64,000 nt of DNA from Pseudomonas sp. NFR16 (GCF_900108875.1 NZ_FNYJ01000001.1:1665217-1729216), one strand, 5' to 3'; counted from the first letter of the stretch, positions 54,469 through 63,965 are shown. Notes: generated by a model not told the origin, from the letters alone. Numbers and translations are program-made.

Positions 54469-56424
54469 TTACCGTTGATTACGCCCCAGATCCTGCAGCC
54501 AGTCGTTCATGTTGCCCGGTAGCAGCAGTTCATGGCGGGCGCGGGAGCTGGCGGTGTAGAGCAGCGAGCAGACGCTGGCCAAGGAGTGGGTCGAACCTTC
54601 GCGGGGCGGGCGCATGAGGTCGCGGGACAGCAGCACGCAGTCGAACTCCTGGTTTTTCACGTCCTCCACCGTCGCCAGTTTGAGGATGGCTGATGGATCG
54701 CTGCAAAAACGCTGCGCCGCTTCGACGAAGTCCTGCAGGCGCTTGCCCTGCCCCAGCCACTCGTGCACAGCCTTGAATTCGTGACTGGCGCCCATGGCCG
54801 AGGCCAGGGCGTCCCAATAGGCGTAGCGGAAAATCAGCCGGTGCTGCGGCCGCAGGTCTTCGCAATACAACCCGTCCAGGCCTTTGACGAACAGGGTCAG
54901 GTGTTCGAGAGTTCTGGCCGGCAGCTGAAAGCGCGCGCCGGCTTCGCTCAGGCGCCTGAACCAGGCGAACAGCCCCCATTCGTTGGCCACCAGAATTGTC
55001 GTCGGCTTGTCGGGAATCGGCATGACGCCATGGCCGATGATGCGCGTGGGGTGCGGCGCACGTCCGACGAAGCCTTCCTTGATGTCGCTGGGGTGCAGCT
55101 GGATCAACGGGTCCAGCACGTCGGCCATCTGCTTGCCAGCGCGAATCGATTGCGTCATGAAGCGCTGGCGGATGAAGCCGCCGTGGCGGGTCGCCTTGCC
55201 GGTCAGTTGCTGAAATTCGTCACCCAGGGTGATCACCGCCTGTGGGCTGCGATCAAGGATCTGCACCATCGGGGCGGTCAGCTCATGGCTTTCGTCGATG
55301 ATGATGTGCCTGTAGCTCTCGGGAATGACTTCAGAGGTCAGCGACAGGAACTTGATGCGCTGGGCGTTGCGAATCGGCAGCCGGATGTGCGGCGCCGAGG
55401 GCCGCACCGTTTCGCGCCACAGCAACCGGCTGTATTCGAGCAGCATGGCGATGTCGGCCTGACTGGCCGCGTGCCCCAGCGACGGCAGATGCCGCGCCTC
55501 GATGTGCGGCAGCGGCGACAGGCAGAAACTGTGGACCGTGGCGCGACAGACTCGCGCCACGTCCCGAGGATAGAGCTTGCCGACGCTCTGCAGGTTCAGC
55601 CATTGCGCCACTTGCTGGTCGTCCACCAGCGAGCTGGCGCTGGTGCGTTGCATGTCGCTGTTGCGCCAGCCCTGAGAGGTCAGGTCGCGGTTGAGCAACA
55701 GGTTGGCCATGTGGCCAAAGGTGCAGGCGTTGATGCGGCTGTCGGGGCTGGACTGCATGACGCGCTCGCGCAGGGCGGCCACCTGCGCGGGGAATGTGGC
55801 CATGAGCAGGGTCGTGGCCGGATCGAGCACTTCGAAGAACTTCGCCAGCAGGAAGGTCTTGCCCACGCCAGCATAGGCCTGCAGATGAAACGACTCGTCC
55901 GTGCACACCTGAAACTCGTCGAAGATCCGGCTCTGCTGATCGCTCAGGCGCAGCACGTCGCCGGTCGCCAGCACGATTTCACGGGTCAACGGCTCCAGGG
56001 TCTGGCGATGACGCAGGCCAAAGCCGAAGTCCCACTGCCCTTCCTCGTCCAGATAGGCCTGAGCCTGGACCTCGTGTTCCTCGAGCAAGGCGACGCCGGC
56101 GATCTCGAGCACCGTCAGGCTGGCGGCCAGGTTTTCGGCGCTGAAACGCATGCGTACCAGATCGGCAAACGCACCGCCGCCCTCTTCGACCGAACCGGCA
56201 GCGCGCATCACATCGTCGAGCATGCGCTCCAGCATCTCGACCGCGATGCCCTGCCCGATCAACGCCTTGAGATTGAGCAGCAGCATCAGGGCAGCCATCT
56301 GCGCACGGCTCGCCACGCCGAGGAAATCGTCCAGCGACTCACCGGCCGCCAGTGCCTTGACGACCTCGTCGGTCAGCGGCAGAAACAGCGAAGGCGGTGG
56401 GGCAAAAAGGCTTGGCGAACTCAT
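54469..56424 (-). CDS. SF1-like helicase/ATPase of unknown role
   Basis: 651 residues. N-terminal helical region (1-150) without recognisable domain. A helicase core follows: a Q-motif-like LSDQQSRIFDEF (160-171), Walker A AYAGVGKTF (183-191), Walker B IIIDESHE (374-381), motif III-like ITLGDEFQQL (398-407), and a C-terminal motif VI-like LYTASSRARHELLLP. These place it in the UvrD/PcrA-type SF1A class. It carries no nuclease domain. It lies alone, with the siderophore receptor gene 202 bp downstream on the same strand. The ATG at 56424 (MSSPSLFAPPPSLFLPL) is chosen over a 59-residue extension. Confidence 0.7.
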   Translation of the reverse strand: MSSPSLFAPPPSLFLPLTDEVVKALAAGESLDDFLGVASRAQMAALMLLLNLKALIGQGIAVEMLERMLDDVMRAAGSVEEGGGAFADLVRMRFSAENLAASLTVLEIAGVALLEEHEVQAQAYLDEEGQWDFGFGLRHRQTLEPLTREIVLATGDVLRLSDQQSRIFDEFQVCTDESFHLQAYAGVGKTFLLAKFFEVLDPATTLLMATFPAQVAALRERVMQSSPDSRINACTFGHMANLLLNRDLTSQGWRNSDMQRTSASSLVDDQQVAQWLNLQSVGKLYPRDVARVCRATVHSFCLSPLPHIEARHLPSLGHAASQADIAMLLEYSRLLWRETVRPSAPHIRLPIRNAQRIKFLSLTSEVIPESYRHIIIDESHELTAPMVQILDRSPQAVITLGDEFQQLTGKATRHGGFIRQRFMTQSIRAGKQMADVLDPLIQLHPSDIKEGFVGRAPHPTRIIGHGVMPIPDKPTTILVANEWGLFAWFRRLSEAGARFQLPARTLEHLTLFVKGLDGLYCEDLRPQHRLIFRYAYWDALASAMGASHEFKAVHEWLGQGKRLQDFVEAAQRFCSDPSAILKLATVEDVKNQEFDCVLLSRDLMRPPREGSTHSLASVCSLLYTASSRARHELLLPGNMNDWLQDLGRNQR

Positions 56425-56625
56425 TGCTTGGGCAGTGTCCTGGTGAAGGCGGTGACGCGGGATGTGACTGGCGGATGATGATATGCGAAAACGGCCGCGA
56501 ACAGTCCCGCGGACGCCCCCTGCATCAGGCCCGTTCAGCCGAATCGCTGCCAGCCCGATCGCCACACCGCACAAACCTGCTGCGCCAGGCTCATGCCGCA
56601 ACGCCGCACGACCGGCCTGTCCTGA

Positions 56626-58809
56626 TCAGAAATCCAGCCTGGCCCGCGCCACCAACTGACGTGGCTCGCCGATGGCGATGGCGGGCGAACCCAGGCCGCT
56701 GGACGAGGTGTAGTACTTCTCATCGAACATGTTTTTCAGGTTCAGCTGGAGGGTCAGATCGCGTTCGTCCAGCTTCATCTTGTAAGAGACGAACGCGTCG
56801 GCGACCTTCGACGACGGCAAGTAATATTCCTTGCCAGCGCCATCGTTGACGCCCCAGCGGCTGGCGAAACGAGCACCGGCACCGGCGCGCAGATCCCCCA
56901 CGCCGACGTGGCCGAAGTCGCGCGTCAGGTACAGCGCGCCCGTGTGCTTCGACACACCGTCCAGCGGCTCGCCCTTGAGTACCGGATCTTTCAGCACTTC
57001 GGTGTCGGTGTAGGCGTAGCTGCCGGTCAGGCTCCAGACCTCGTTCAGCTGGCCAGTGATGTCGGCTTCCAGGCCACGGGAGCGCACCTCGCCCGAGACC
57101 CGCGTGCAGGTCTCGCGGCCGCAGGGCTCGCTGGTCTGCACGTTCTTCTTGTTGATGTTGAACAGCGCGACGGTCGCCGTAATCGCGTCGTTCTGAAACT
57201 TGGTGCCGATCTCATAAGACTTGCCTTCTTCGGGCGGCAGGCTCTCGATCGGCGTCGCAATCGAGGTGTTCGGGCGGAACGATTCGGTGTAGCTGCCGTA
57301 CACCGACCAGTCCGGCTGAATCAGGTAAACCAGACCGACGCGCGGCACCACTTTGCTGTCCTTGACGTCGGCGCCGACGATGAACGGACGGCCCTTGCCG
57401 GTGAGCTCGTCGAACGCGTCGTAACGCAGGCCGGCCTGGAAAATCCACTTTTCGCCCAGGTGCATGGCGTCCTGAACGAAGAACGCATGGGTGCGCAGGT
57501 GGTCGATCTGGTCGCTGTTCGGTGCACTCACGGCGGAAGGCTTCGGCGTGACGCCGTAGACCGGGTCGTTGTAGTTGAAGTCGGTCTTGTTAGGGCTGCG
57601 ATAGAGATCACCCAGCTCGCGATCGTTCTTCATGTAGTCCGCGCCGATCAACAACTCATGACGCACATCGCCCCAGTACAGGTTGCCCAGGGCGTTGAGG
57701 GTGGCGGTGTGAGCGAACTGCTCGGCATCGCGGGTGGCGTCGCCGCGCCGGGTCACGGCGCCGGTCGTGAAGACGGCCGACATGAAGCGCGACTGATAGT
57801 CGTTGTAGTAGTTGCGGCTGTACGCGTAACCGGTGCGCAGGGTCCAGTCGTCGTTCAAGCGATGGTCCATGCGCAGGTCAAGGGAGTCGGAGCGCCCGGT
57901 GGTCACGTTGAACGGCTCGTCCAGACGACGCTTGCGCGGGATGTCCAGCACCTTGCCGGTGGTGGTGTTGATCTGCGTGCCACGGTCGAACGGGACCGAA
58001 TATTCCATGTGCTCGTAGGCCACCGACACGGTGGTGTCGTCGCCGTACCAGGCCAGCGATGGCGCGATCACCGACTGGTCGATGCTGCCGAAATTGCGCC
58101 AGTAGTCGTAATTCTGCTTGTCGGCAATGAACCGATAGGCCAGCCCGTTGGTGCCGATCGGGCCCGTCAGGTCAATCTGCTCACCGCCGCCACCGAAGCT
58201 GCTGCCGAACACAGAAATGGAGTGGGCGTCCACCCATTGCGGTTTCTTGGTCACGACGTTGATCACCCCGCCCGGGTCCTGCACGCCGTAAAGCATGGAC
58301 GCCGGGCCCTTGAGCACCTCGATGCGCTCGGTGGTCGGGGTGAAGTTGCGCGCCTGCACCGACTGCATGCCGTCGCGCATGATCGAGTTGTCGCGGTTGG
58401 TGCCGAAGCCACGCTTCTGAATCGCGTCCTGCGTGCCGCCCAGCGTGTTGCCTTGCTTGACCCCGCTGACGGCGTTGATCGCCTCGTCCAGGCTCGACGG
58501 CTGCCGATCCTCGATCACCCGATTGGTCACCACGTTGACCGTGGCCGGGGTCTCCAGCAGCGGCGACTCCGTGCGTGTCGCGACCGTGGACTTGCGCGCT
58601 TGATAGCTGGAGCGGCTGTGCTCCGTCTCGCTGATATCGGCTTGCGAACTCGCATCGATATTAACGGCATCCAGTTGCATCTCTTCGGCGCCTACCCACG
58701 TGCTCAGACCCAGGGAACACAACAGTGCAGTGGCCGAACATAACCCCAGTAACGGAGCGGAACGAAGCACGGGACGGGCGCAGACACGAGAAGCGGATAG
58801 AGCTGTCAT
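56626..58809 (-). CDS. TonB-dependent siderophore receptor
   Basis: 727 residues. Signal peptide (1-41, cut after a WVGAEE-like site). The plug domain follows (about 75-190), with SSYQARKSTVATRTESPLLE, VNVVTNRVIEDRQPSSLDEAI and ERIEVLKGPASMLYGVQDPGGVINVVTKKP. A 22-strand beta-barrel ends in the C-terminal phenylalanine of RQLVARARLDF. It matches TonB-dependent ferrisiderophore receptors (FhuE/FoxA/FpvA-type); the cargo is unknown. It lies divergent from the efe operon, so both iron systems are grouped. A weak Fur-like GAGAAT half-site lies near its start, but not a full box. Confidence 0.9.
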   Translation of the reverse strand: MTALSASRVCARPVLRSAPLLGLCSATALLCSLGLSTWVGAEEMQLDAVNIDASSQADISETEHSRSSYQARKSTVATRTESPLLETPATVNVVTNRVIEDRQPSSLDEAINAVSGVKQGNTLGGTQDAIQKRGFGTNRDNSIMRDGMQSVQARNFTPTTERIEVLKGPASMLYGVQDPGGVINVVTKKPQWVDAHSISVFGSSFGGGGEQIDLTGPIGTNGLAYRFIADKQNYDYWRNFGSIDQSVIAPSLAWYGDDTTVSVAYEHMEYSVPFDRGTQINTTTGKVLDIPRKRRLDEPFNVTTGRSDSLDLRMDHRLNDDWTLRTGYAYSRNYYNDYQSRFMSAVFTTGAVTRRGDATRDAEQFAHTATLNALGNLYWGDVRHELLIGADYMKNDRELGDLYRSPNKTDFNYNDPVYGVTPKPSAVSAPNSDQIDHLRTHAFFVQDAMHLGEKWIFQAGLRYDAFDELTGKGRPFIVGADVKDSKVVPRVGLVYLIQPDWSVYGSYTESFRPNTSIATPIESLPPEEGKSYEIGTKFQNDAITATVALFNINKKNVQTSEPCGRETCTRVSGEVRSRGLEADITGQLNEVWSLTGSYAYTDTEVLKDPVLKGEPLDGVSKHTGALYLTRDFGHVGVGDLRAGAGARFASRWGVNDGAGKEYYLPSSKVADAFVSYKMKLDERDLTLQLNLKNMFDEKYYTSSSGLGSPAIAIGEPRQLVARARLDF

Positions 58810-59001
58810 GAACGGTAGACCTGAGGTATCGAGTGGTGAGGGCGTGCGTCGTTAAACGCATCGATTCTCACTACACGGATGCCAACAGGATTTACCTCAC
58901 AGGGTTTTCCAAAATAATTCTGGGGCCAGTGGGTCGACGCCATGCTTTTTCATTCTGCCCTGCAGCGCCTGAAAGTCAGTCTTCGTCCGATGGCGGCCCC
59001 A

Positions 59002-59087
59002 AGCAAGCGCGCTCCTGCGGGTGTTGTGCCTGGTCGAAGAATTGGGGAATGCCCGGAGACCTCTGTAGGAGCGCGCTTGCCCGCGAT
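59002..59087. repeat. REP inverted pair (family 1)
   Basis: AGCAAGCGCGCTCCTGCGGG (59002-59021) and CTGTAGGAGCGCGCTTGCCC (59063-59082) face each other across about 41 bp. Confidence 0.8.
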
Positions 59088-59327
59088 CGGCTGCGCAGCA
59101 GTCGTAAACCCAGCCACCGCGTTTTTGCCTGACACACCACATTCCCCCGGCAGATCGCCCGAGTGCGCCCCGAGCAAGCGCGCCCCAGCGCCTGCAGCAG
59201 AGGCGTCTGATAGGGGATTGAATGACGTTGATTACGCCCGCAGGGCAAGAGGAGTGGCCGAGGGCTGAACGCGGCCTGAACACATGCACAAATTCTGGAG
59301 AACGCAAAAAAACAAGTATGCTCATTC

Positions 59328-59346
59328 AATAATGAGTATCATTATG
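59328..59346. promoter_or_regulatory. Fur box upstream of efeU
   Basis: AATAATGAGTATCATTATG matches the Fur consensus GATAATGATAATCATTATC at 15 of 19 positions. It lies 77 bp before the efeU start, so the efe operon should be iron-repressed. Confidence 0.85.
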
Positions 59347-59422
59347 TTACACCTTGGCTGAATGCGAATGGCTGTACTACGCATTCAGGCCGCACACCCT
59401 ATCAGATTTGCACCGGTGATAA

Positions 59423-60292
59423 ATGCTCGTTCCTTTTTTGATCATGTTGCGCGAAGGGATTGAAGCCGCGCTTATCGTTGGCATCATTGCCAGTTACCTC
59501 AAGCAGACGGGCCGTGGCGAGTGGATGCCAGCGGTCTGGATCGGGGTTTTCCTCGCCGCTGCCCTCGCCCTGTTCGTCGGTGGCGGCCTTGAAATGGTCA
59601 GCGCCGAATTCCCGCAGAAGCAGCAGGAACTGTTCGAAGGCGTGGTCGGCCTGGTCGCCGTGGTCATTCTCAGCTCCATGGTCGTCTGGATGCGCAAGGT
59701 CGCGCGTTCGGTCAAACACGATCTGCATGAATCACTGGACGCCGCCCTCGCCGGCTCGAGAAACCAGACCTACGCGCTGATCGGCATGGTGTTCTTCGCC
59801 GTGGCGCGCGAAAGCCTCGAAACCGTGTTCTTCCTGCTCGCCGTTTTTCAGCAGAGCGAAGGCGCGTCCGGCCCGGTCGGCGCTCTGCTGGGTCTGATCA
59901 TCGCCGTGTGCGTGGGTGTCGCCATCTACAAAGGCAGCCTGCGCCTGAACCTGAGCAAGTTCTTCCGCTACACCGGGTTGTTCATTCTCGTGGTCGCGGC
60001 CGGGATCCTCGCCAATTCGGTGCGCTCGCTGCATGAAGCCGGCGTGTGGAACCACTTCCAGGACGTGGTCTTCGACATCAGCGCCACGCTGCCGATGGAC
60101 GGTCCGACCGGTTCGGTGCTGGCTGGCATGTTCGGCTATCAGGATGCACCTACCGTCAGCGTGCTGGTGGCCTACCTGGCTTACCTGATTTTCGCGCTGG
60201 TCCTGTTCTTCAAACCTCAGGCGCGGGTGGTGAGTCTGCCCACCCGTCCTGCGCACGAACACGGCCACTCACCTTCAGTTATGAACAAATAA
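59423..60292 (+). CDS. efeU: ferrous iron permease EfeU (FTR1 family)
   Basis: 289 residues, seven transmembrane segments. Inner-membrane permease of the Efe iron uptake system. The two iron-translocation motifs are intact: REGIE (residues 10-14) and RESLE (129-133). The C-terminus is soluble and His-rich (HEHGHS). The start at 59423 (MLVPFLIMLREG) lies 77 bp past the Fur box. Nine bp separate it from efeO, so one operon. Confidence 0.95.
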   Translation: MLVPFLIMLREGIEAALIVGIIASYLKQTGRGEWMPAVWIGVFLAAALALFVGGGLEMVSAEFPQKQQELFEGVVGLVAVVILSSMVVWMRKVARSVKHDLHESLDAALAGSRNQTYALIGMVFFAVARESLETVFFLLAVFQQSEGASGPVGALLGLIIAVCVGVAIYKGSLRLNLSKFFRYTGLFILVVAAGILANSVRSLHEAGVWNHFQDVVFDISATLPMDGPTGSVLAGMFGYQDAPTVSVLVAYLAYLIFALVLFFKPQARVVSLPTRPAHEHGHSPSVMNK

Positions 60293-60300
60293 GGGCAACC

Positions 60301-61512
60301 ATGACCACCAGTCCCACTGGCCTTCCTCCACAGAAAGCCAAGCCTTCACGCGCCCTGCAATTCGCCGTAGCCGGCTCGGTGATACTGATGATCGCCGCCG
60401 GCGCGATGTTCTACTTCGCCTCGCAGGCTGCGCAGAAGAAACGCGTGGCCAACAGCGGCAACGAAACCGTGGTCACGATCCACGCCAAAAATTGCGAGCC
60501 TAATGCGATCACAGTGCCGGCCGGCAAGAACGCATTCCGCATCGTCAATGCTTCCGACCGGGCCGTCGAGTGGGAAATCCTCGACGGCGTGCTGGTCGTC
60601 GAAGAACGCGAAAACATCGTGCCGGGCCTGAGCCAGATCATCAACGCGAACCTGCAGCCCGGCGATTACGCCATCACCTGCGGCCTGTTGAGCAACCCGC
60701 GCGGGACGCTGCACGTCACCGCCACAGCCGAATCCGACGCCGCCGCCAAAGCGCGTCCGTCGATGGTCGCCTTCATCGGCCCGCTGTCCGAATACCGCGT
60801 TTACCTGAGCACCCAGAGCAGCGCGCTGATTCGCGCCGTCAACGACCTGCAGCAGGCCATCGAAAGCGGTGATCTGGCTCAGGCCCGGCAAGCGTATGCG
60901 CCGGCTCGCGCGGCGTATCAGCGCATCGCCCCGGCCGCGCAGCGTCTGGCCGAGCTGGACAACGCCATCAACGCCCGCGCCGATTACTTCGAGAAGCGTG
61001 AGCAGGACCCAGGCTTCAGCGGCTTTCATCGCATCGAATTTGGCCTGTTCTCGCAGAAATCGGTGGAAGGCCTGACGCCCGTCGTGCAGAAGCTGCAAAG
61101 CGACATCGCCACGCTCAAGCAGCAGTTGCTGGCGCAGAGCATCGCCCCGGAACAGCTGGCCAGCATGATCGTGCGCACCATGCGCAGTCTGGCAGACATC
61201 CGCAGCAACGGCGAAGAAGAGCGCTACAGCCACATCGACGTCACCGGTTTCGCCGCCAATCTGGAAGGCACCCGCAAGGTCATCGAGCTGCTGCGCCCTC
61301 TGCTGGCCAAGACGTCCGGCGACGTGCTGAAAAAGATCGACAGCGCCACCACCGGTCTGGACGACCAGTTGCTGATGCTCAAGACCGACAACGGCTTCAA
61401 GCCGTATGACCAGGTCAGCGCCGAACAAAGAAAGCAAATCGCAGACAAGGCCAAGGCACTGGCCGATGCACTCGATGGAATCGATCCGGCCCTTGGCCTC
61501 TCCGGCCTGTAA
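60301..61512 (+). CDS. efeO: iron uptake protein EfeO (cupredoxin plus M75 domain)
   Basis: 403 residues. N-terminal membrane anchor/signal (about 17-40; ALQFAVAGSVILMIAAGAMFYF). A cupredoxin domain follows (about 55-145; VTIHAKNCEPNAITVPAGKN; ITCGLLSNPRGTLHVTA) with Cys-type ligands. The C-terminal M75/imelysin-like domain has the HxxE motif HRIE in FSGFHRIEFGLF. EfeO binds ferrous iron in the periplasm and hands it to EfeU. Longer than E. coli EfeO (375) by the N-terminal anchor. Confidence 0.95.
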   Translation: MTTSPTGLPPQKAKPSRALQFAVAGSVILMIAAGAMFYFASQAAQKKRVANSGNETVVTIHAKNCEPNAITVPAGKNAFRIVNASDRAVEWEILDGVLVVEERENIVPGLSQIINANLQPGDYAITCGLLSNPRGTLHVTATAESDAAAKARPSMVAFIGPLSEYRVYLSTQSSALIRAVNDLQQAIESGDLAQARQAYAPARAAYQRIAPAAQRLAELDNAINARADYFEKREQDPGFSGFHRIEFGLFSQKSVEGLTPVVQKLQSDIATLKQQLLAQSIAPEQLASMIVRTMRSLADIRSNGEEERYSHIDVTGFAANLEGTRKVIELLRPLLAKTSGDVLKKIDSATTGLDDQLLMLKTDNGFKPYDQVSAEQRKQIADKAKALADALDGIDPALGLSGL

Positions 61513-61576
61513 GCGTGCCCGGGCGGGTGCCGATGCGCCCGCCCGGACCTGAAACCAGAACGAAGACAGTATCCAC

Positions 61577-62896
61577 ATGAAAGATTCAGATCCAACCAAC
61601 GCTCCCGTCTCTGTAGACCGTCGCCGTGTCCTGCTGGGCCTGGGTGCAGCCGGCGCCGCCATCGCCGGTGCCAGCCTGAGCGGCAATGCATTGGCTGCGC
61701 CTGCGCCGGCACAAGTCACCGAAGCGCCGAAAAGCGAGAAGACCCAGGATCACAACGAGTTTCACGGCGTACACCAGAGCGGCATCGTCAACCCGCGTCC
61801 CACCGCGGGCATGATGGTGTCCTTCGACGTGCTGGCGCAGGACCGCGAAGACCTGGAGCGCATGTTCCGCACGCTCAACGAGCGGATTTCGTTCCTGATG
61901 ACCGGCGGCGCCGTGCCGCAGGTGGACCCGAAACTGCCACCGCTGGATTCCGGCATTCTCGGCCCGGTGGTCACGCCGGACAACCTGACCATTACCGTTT
62001 CCGTGGGCGACTCGCTGTTCGACGAGCGTTTCGGTCTGGAGCACGTCAAGCCCAAGCGCCTTCAGCGCATGGTCGGCTTCCCCAACGACGCGCTGGAAGC
62101 GGACTGCTGCCACGGCGACTTGAGCATTCAGTTCTGCTCCAACGCCCCGGACAGCAACATTCACGCCCTGCGCGACATCGTGAAGAACCTGCCTGACCTG
62201 CTGCTGGTGCGCTGGAAGCAGGAAGGCACGGTTCCGGCGCAGGCTCCGCTCAAGCCGGGTCAGCCACCGGAAAGCGCGCGCAACTTCCTGGGTTTCCGCG
62301 ACGGGTCCGCCAACCCGGATTCCAACGACCAGAAAGCGATGAACGAGCTGGTCTGGGTGCAGCCAGGCAGCGACGAACCGGCTTGGGCCGCGAACGGCAG
62401 CTATCAGGCGGTGCGGATCATCCGCAACTTCGTCGAGCGCTGGGACCGCACGCCGCTGCAGGAACAGGAAGCGATCTTCGGTCGCGTCAAAGCCACCGGA
62501 GCGCCGATGGACGGCAAGGCCGAGACCGATGTGCCGGACTACAAAAAGGACCCGGAAGGCAAGATCACCAAGCTCGACGCCCACATCCGTCTGGCAAACC
62601 CGCGCACGCCGGAAAGCCAGCGCAACCTGATCCTGCGTCGACCGTTCAACTACTCCAACGGGGTGAACAAGAACGGTCAGCTGGACATGGGCCTGTTGTT
62701 CATCTGCTACCAGTCGGACCTGGAAAAAGGCTTCATCACGGTACAGACACGTCTGAACGGCGAGCCGCTGGAGGAATACCTCAAGCCGGTAGGCGGCGGC
62801 TATTTCTTCACCCTGCCGGGCGTCGTCGACAGCCAGGATTTCATTGGCCGGTCACTGTTGGCTGCCGCTTCTGCCTTAAAAACAAAAACTGCCTGA
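61577..62896 (+). CDS. efeB: deferrochelatase/peroxidase EfeB (Dyp type)
   Basis: 439 residues. Tat signal peptide with RRRVLLGLGAAGAAIAGA, so it is exported folded with haem. Dyp-peroxidase landmarks: FRDGSANP (catalytic Asp), DAHIRLANPR (proximal His region) and DMGLLFICYQSDLEKGF. EfeB oxidises or extracts iron from haem in the Efe system. It lies 64 bp after efeO and 27 bp before efeM. Confidence 0.95.
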   Translation: MKDSDPTNAPVSVDRRRVLLGLGAAGAAIAGASLSGNALAAPAPAQVTEAPKSEKTQDHNEFHGVHQSGIVNPRPTAGMMVSFDVLAQDREDLERMFRTLNERISFLMTGGAVPQVDPKLPPLDSGILGPVVTPDNLTITVSVGDSLFDERFGLEHVKPKRLQRMVGFPNDALEADCCHGDLSIQFCSNAPDSNIHALRDIVKNLPDLLLVRWKQEGTVPAQAPLKPGQPPESARNFLGFRDGSANPDSNDQKAMNELVWVQPGSDEPAWAANGSYQAVRIIRNFVERWDRTPLQEQEAIFGRVKATGAPMDGKAETDVPDYKKDPEGKITKLDAHIRLANPRTPESQRNLILRRPFNYSNGVNKNGQLDMGLLFICYQSDLEKGFITVQTRLNGEPLEEYLKPVGGGYFFTLPGVVDSQDFIGRSLLAAASALKTKTA

Positions 62897-62923
62897 CAAC
62901 CCTTACCTCACAGGAAGAGCTCC

Positions 62924-63748
62924 ATGAAAAAGTCGCCTCTCGCGTTGTTGCTTACCTTTGGCTTGTTGCAGACCCCGATGTCCGTCTTCGCAGCCACCGC
63001 TCCGCTGGATCTGGTTACACCGGTTTCGGACTACAAGATTTACGTCACTGAAAACGTCGACAAGCTGGTGACCGATACTCAGAAATTCACCGACGCCATC
63101 AAGAAAGGCGACGTGGCGACTGCGAAGAAACTGTTCCCGACCACGCGCATCTCCTACGAGTCCATCGAGCCGATCGCCGAGCTGTTCAGCGACCTGGACG
63201 CGTCGATCGACTCCCGCGAAGACGACCACGAAAACGGCGTGAAGGCTGAGGACTTCACCGGTTTCCACCGCCTGGAGTACGCGCTGTTCTCGCAGAACAC
63301 CACCAAGGACCAGGCTGTTTTCGCCGACAAGCTGCTGGCTGACGTGAAAGAACTGCAATCGCGTATTGCCGACATGACCTTCCCGCCGGAAAAAGTGGTC
63401 GGCGGTGCTGCGGCGCTGATGGAAGAAGTCGCTGCGACCAAGCTGTCCGGTGAAGAAGACCGTTACAGCCACACTGACTTGTATGACTTCCAGGGCAACG
63501 TTGACGGCTCGAAGAAAATCGTCGACCTGTTCAAGCCGCAACTGCAGAAGTCCGATGCCGCATTCGTCGCCAAAGTCGACAAGAACTTCGCCACGGTCGA
63601 CAAGATTCTGGCCAAGTACAAAACCAAGGATGGCGGTTACGAGACCTATGACAAGGTCAAGGAAAACGACCGCAAGGCCCTGGCTGGCCCGGTCAATACC
63701 CTGGCAGAAGACCTGTCGCAAATGCGCGGCAAACTCGGCCTGAACTGA
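62924..63748 (+). CDS. efeM: EfeM-like periplasmic M75 (imelysin-like) protein
   Basis: 274 residues. Signal peptide (1-24, cleaved near VFAATAP). A single M75 domain with the HxxE motif FTGFHRLEYALF and the helical remainder (YSHTDLYDFQGNVDGSKK). It lacks the cupredoxin domain of EfeO. The protein matches the EfeM type described from Pseudomonas syringae. It is the fourth gene of the efe operon, so it probably supplements EfeO in binding periplasmic iron or another metal. Followed by a strong terminator. Confidence 0.92.
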   Translation: MKKSPLALLLTFGLLQTPMSVFAATAPLDLVTPVSDYKIYVTENVDKLVTDTQKFTDAIKKGDVATAKKLFPTTRISYESIEPIAELFSDLDASIDSREDDHENGVKAEDFTGFHRLEYALFSQNTTKDQAVFADKLLADVKELQSRIADMTFPPEKVVGGAAALMEEVAATKLSGEEDRYSHTDLYDFQGNVDGSKKIVDLFKPQLQKSDAAFVAKVDKNFATVDKILAKYKTKDGGYETYDKVKENDRKALAGPVNTLAEDLSQMRGKLGLN

Positions 63749-63762
63749 GTGTGAATGCAAGG

Positions 63763-63788
63763 AAAAACCCGCCGATTGGCGGGTTTTT
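63763..63788 (+). terminator. Rho-independent terminator of the efe operon
   Basis: ACCCGCC / GGCGGGT form a seven-base stem with a four-base loop, with five A before and five T after (to 63788). It lies 15 bp past the efeM stop. Confidence 0.92.
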
Positions 63789-63872
63789 CATTTGATGGCC
63801 AGCGCGCGAGTTGCTTTGGCTTGGGCTCCGGCGACTTGCTTTAAAAGCGGAGGGCCGGCTCCCGATCAAGGG

Positions 63873-63965
63873 CTTCCCGGCTGAAGCCGGTCCTACAGGA
63901 TTACGCGACACATGACGCCTCCCCTGCAGGGGTACGCGGTGAGTAGGACCGGCTTTAGCCGGGAA
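63873..63965. repeat. REP inverted pair (family 4) at the right edge
   Basis: Arms 63873-63896 and 63943-63965 are near-identical to those at 49057-49122 (CCCGGCTGAAGCCGG / CCGGCTTTAGCCGGG, one change). The 46-bp spacer has its own GCAGG hairpin. Confidence 0.82.

Larger units (their letters stand above)
58810..59422. promoter_or_regulatory. 613-bp divergent region with REP and Fur box
   Basis: Contains a REP pair (59002-59087), further CAAGCGCGC-type REP fragments near 59170 and a strong Fur box (59328-59346). No gene. Confidence 0.6.

Noticed and set aside
54763..58743. Long plus-strand open frames opposite the helicase and the TonB receptor
   Set aside because: Low-complexity translations lying antisense to strongly supported genes.
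58810..58870. Full Fur box at the TonB receptor promoter
   Set aside because: Only a half-site-like GAGAAT segment is visible; it does not pass a 19-bp consensus match.
60346..61719. Minus-strand frame opposite efeO
   Set aside because: No domain and no start context; efeO in the other strand is certain.
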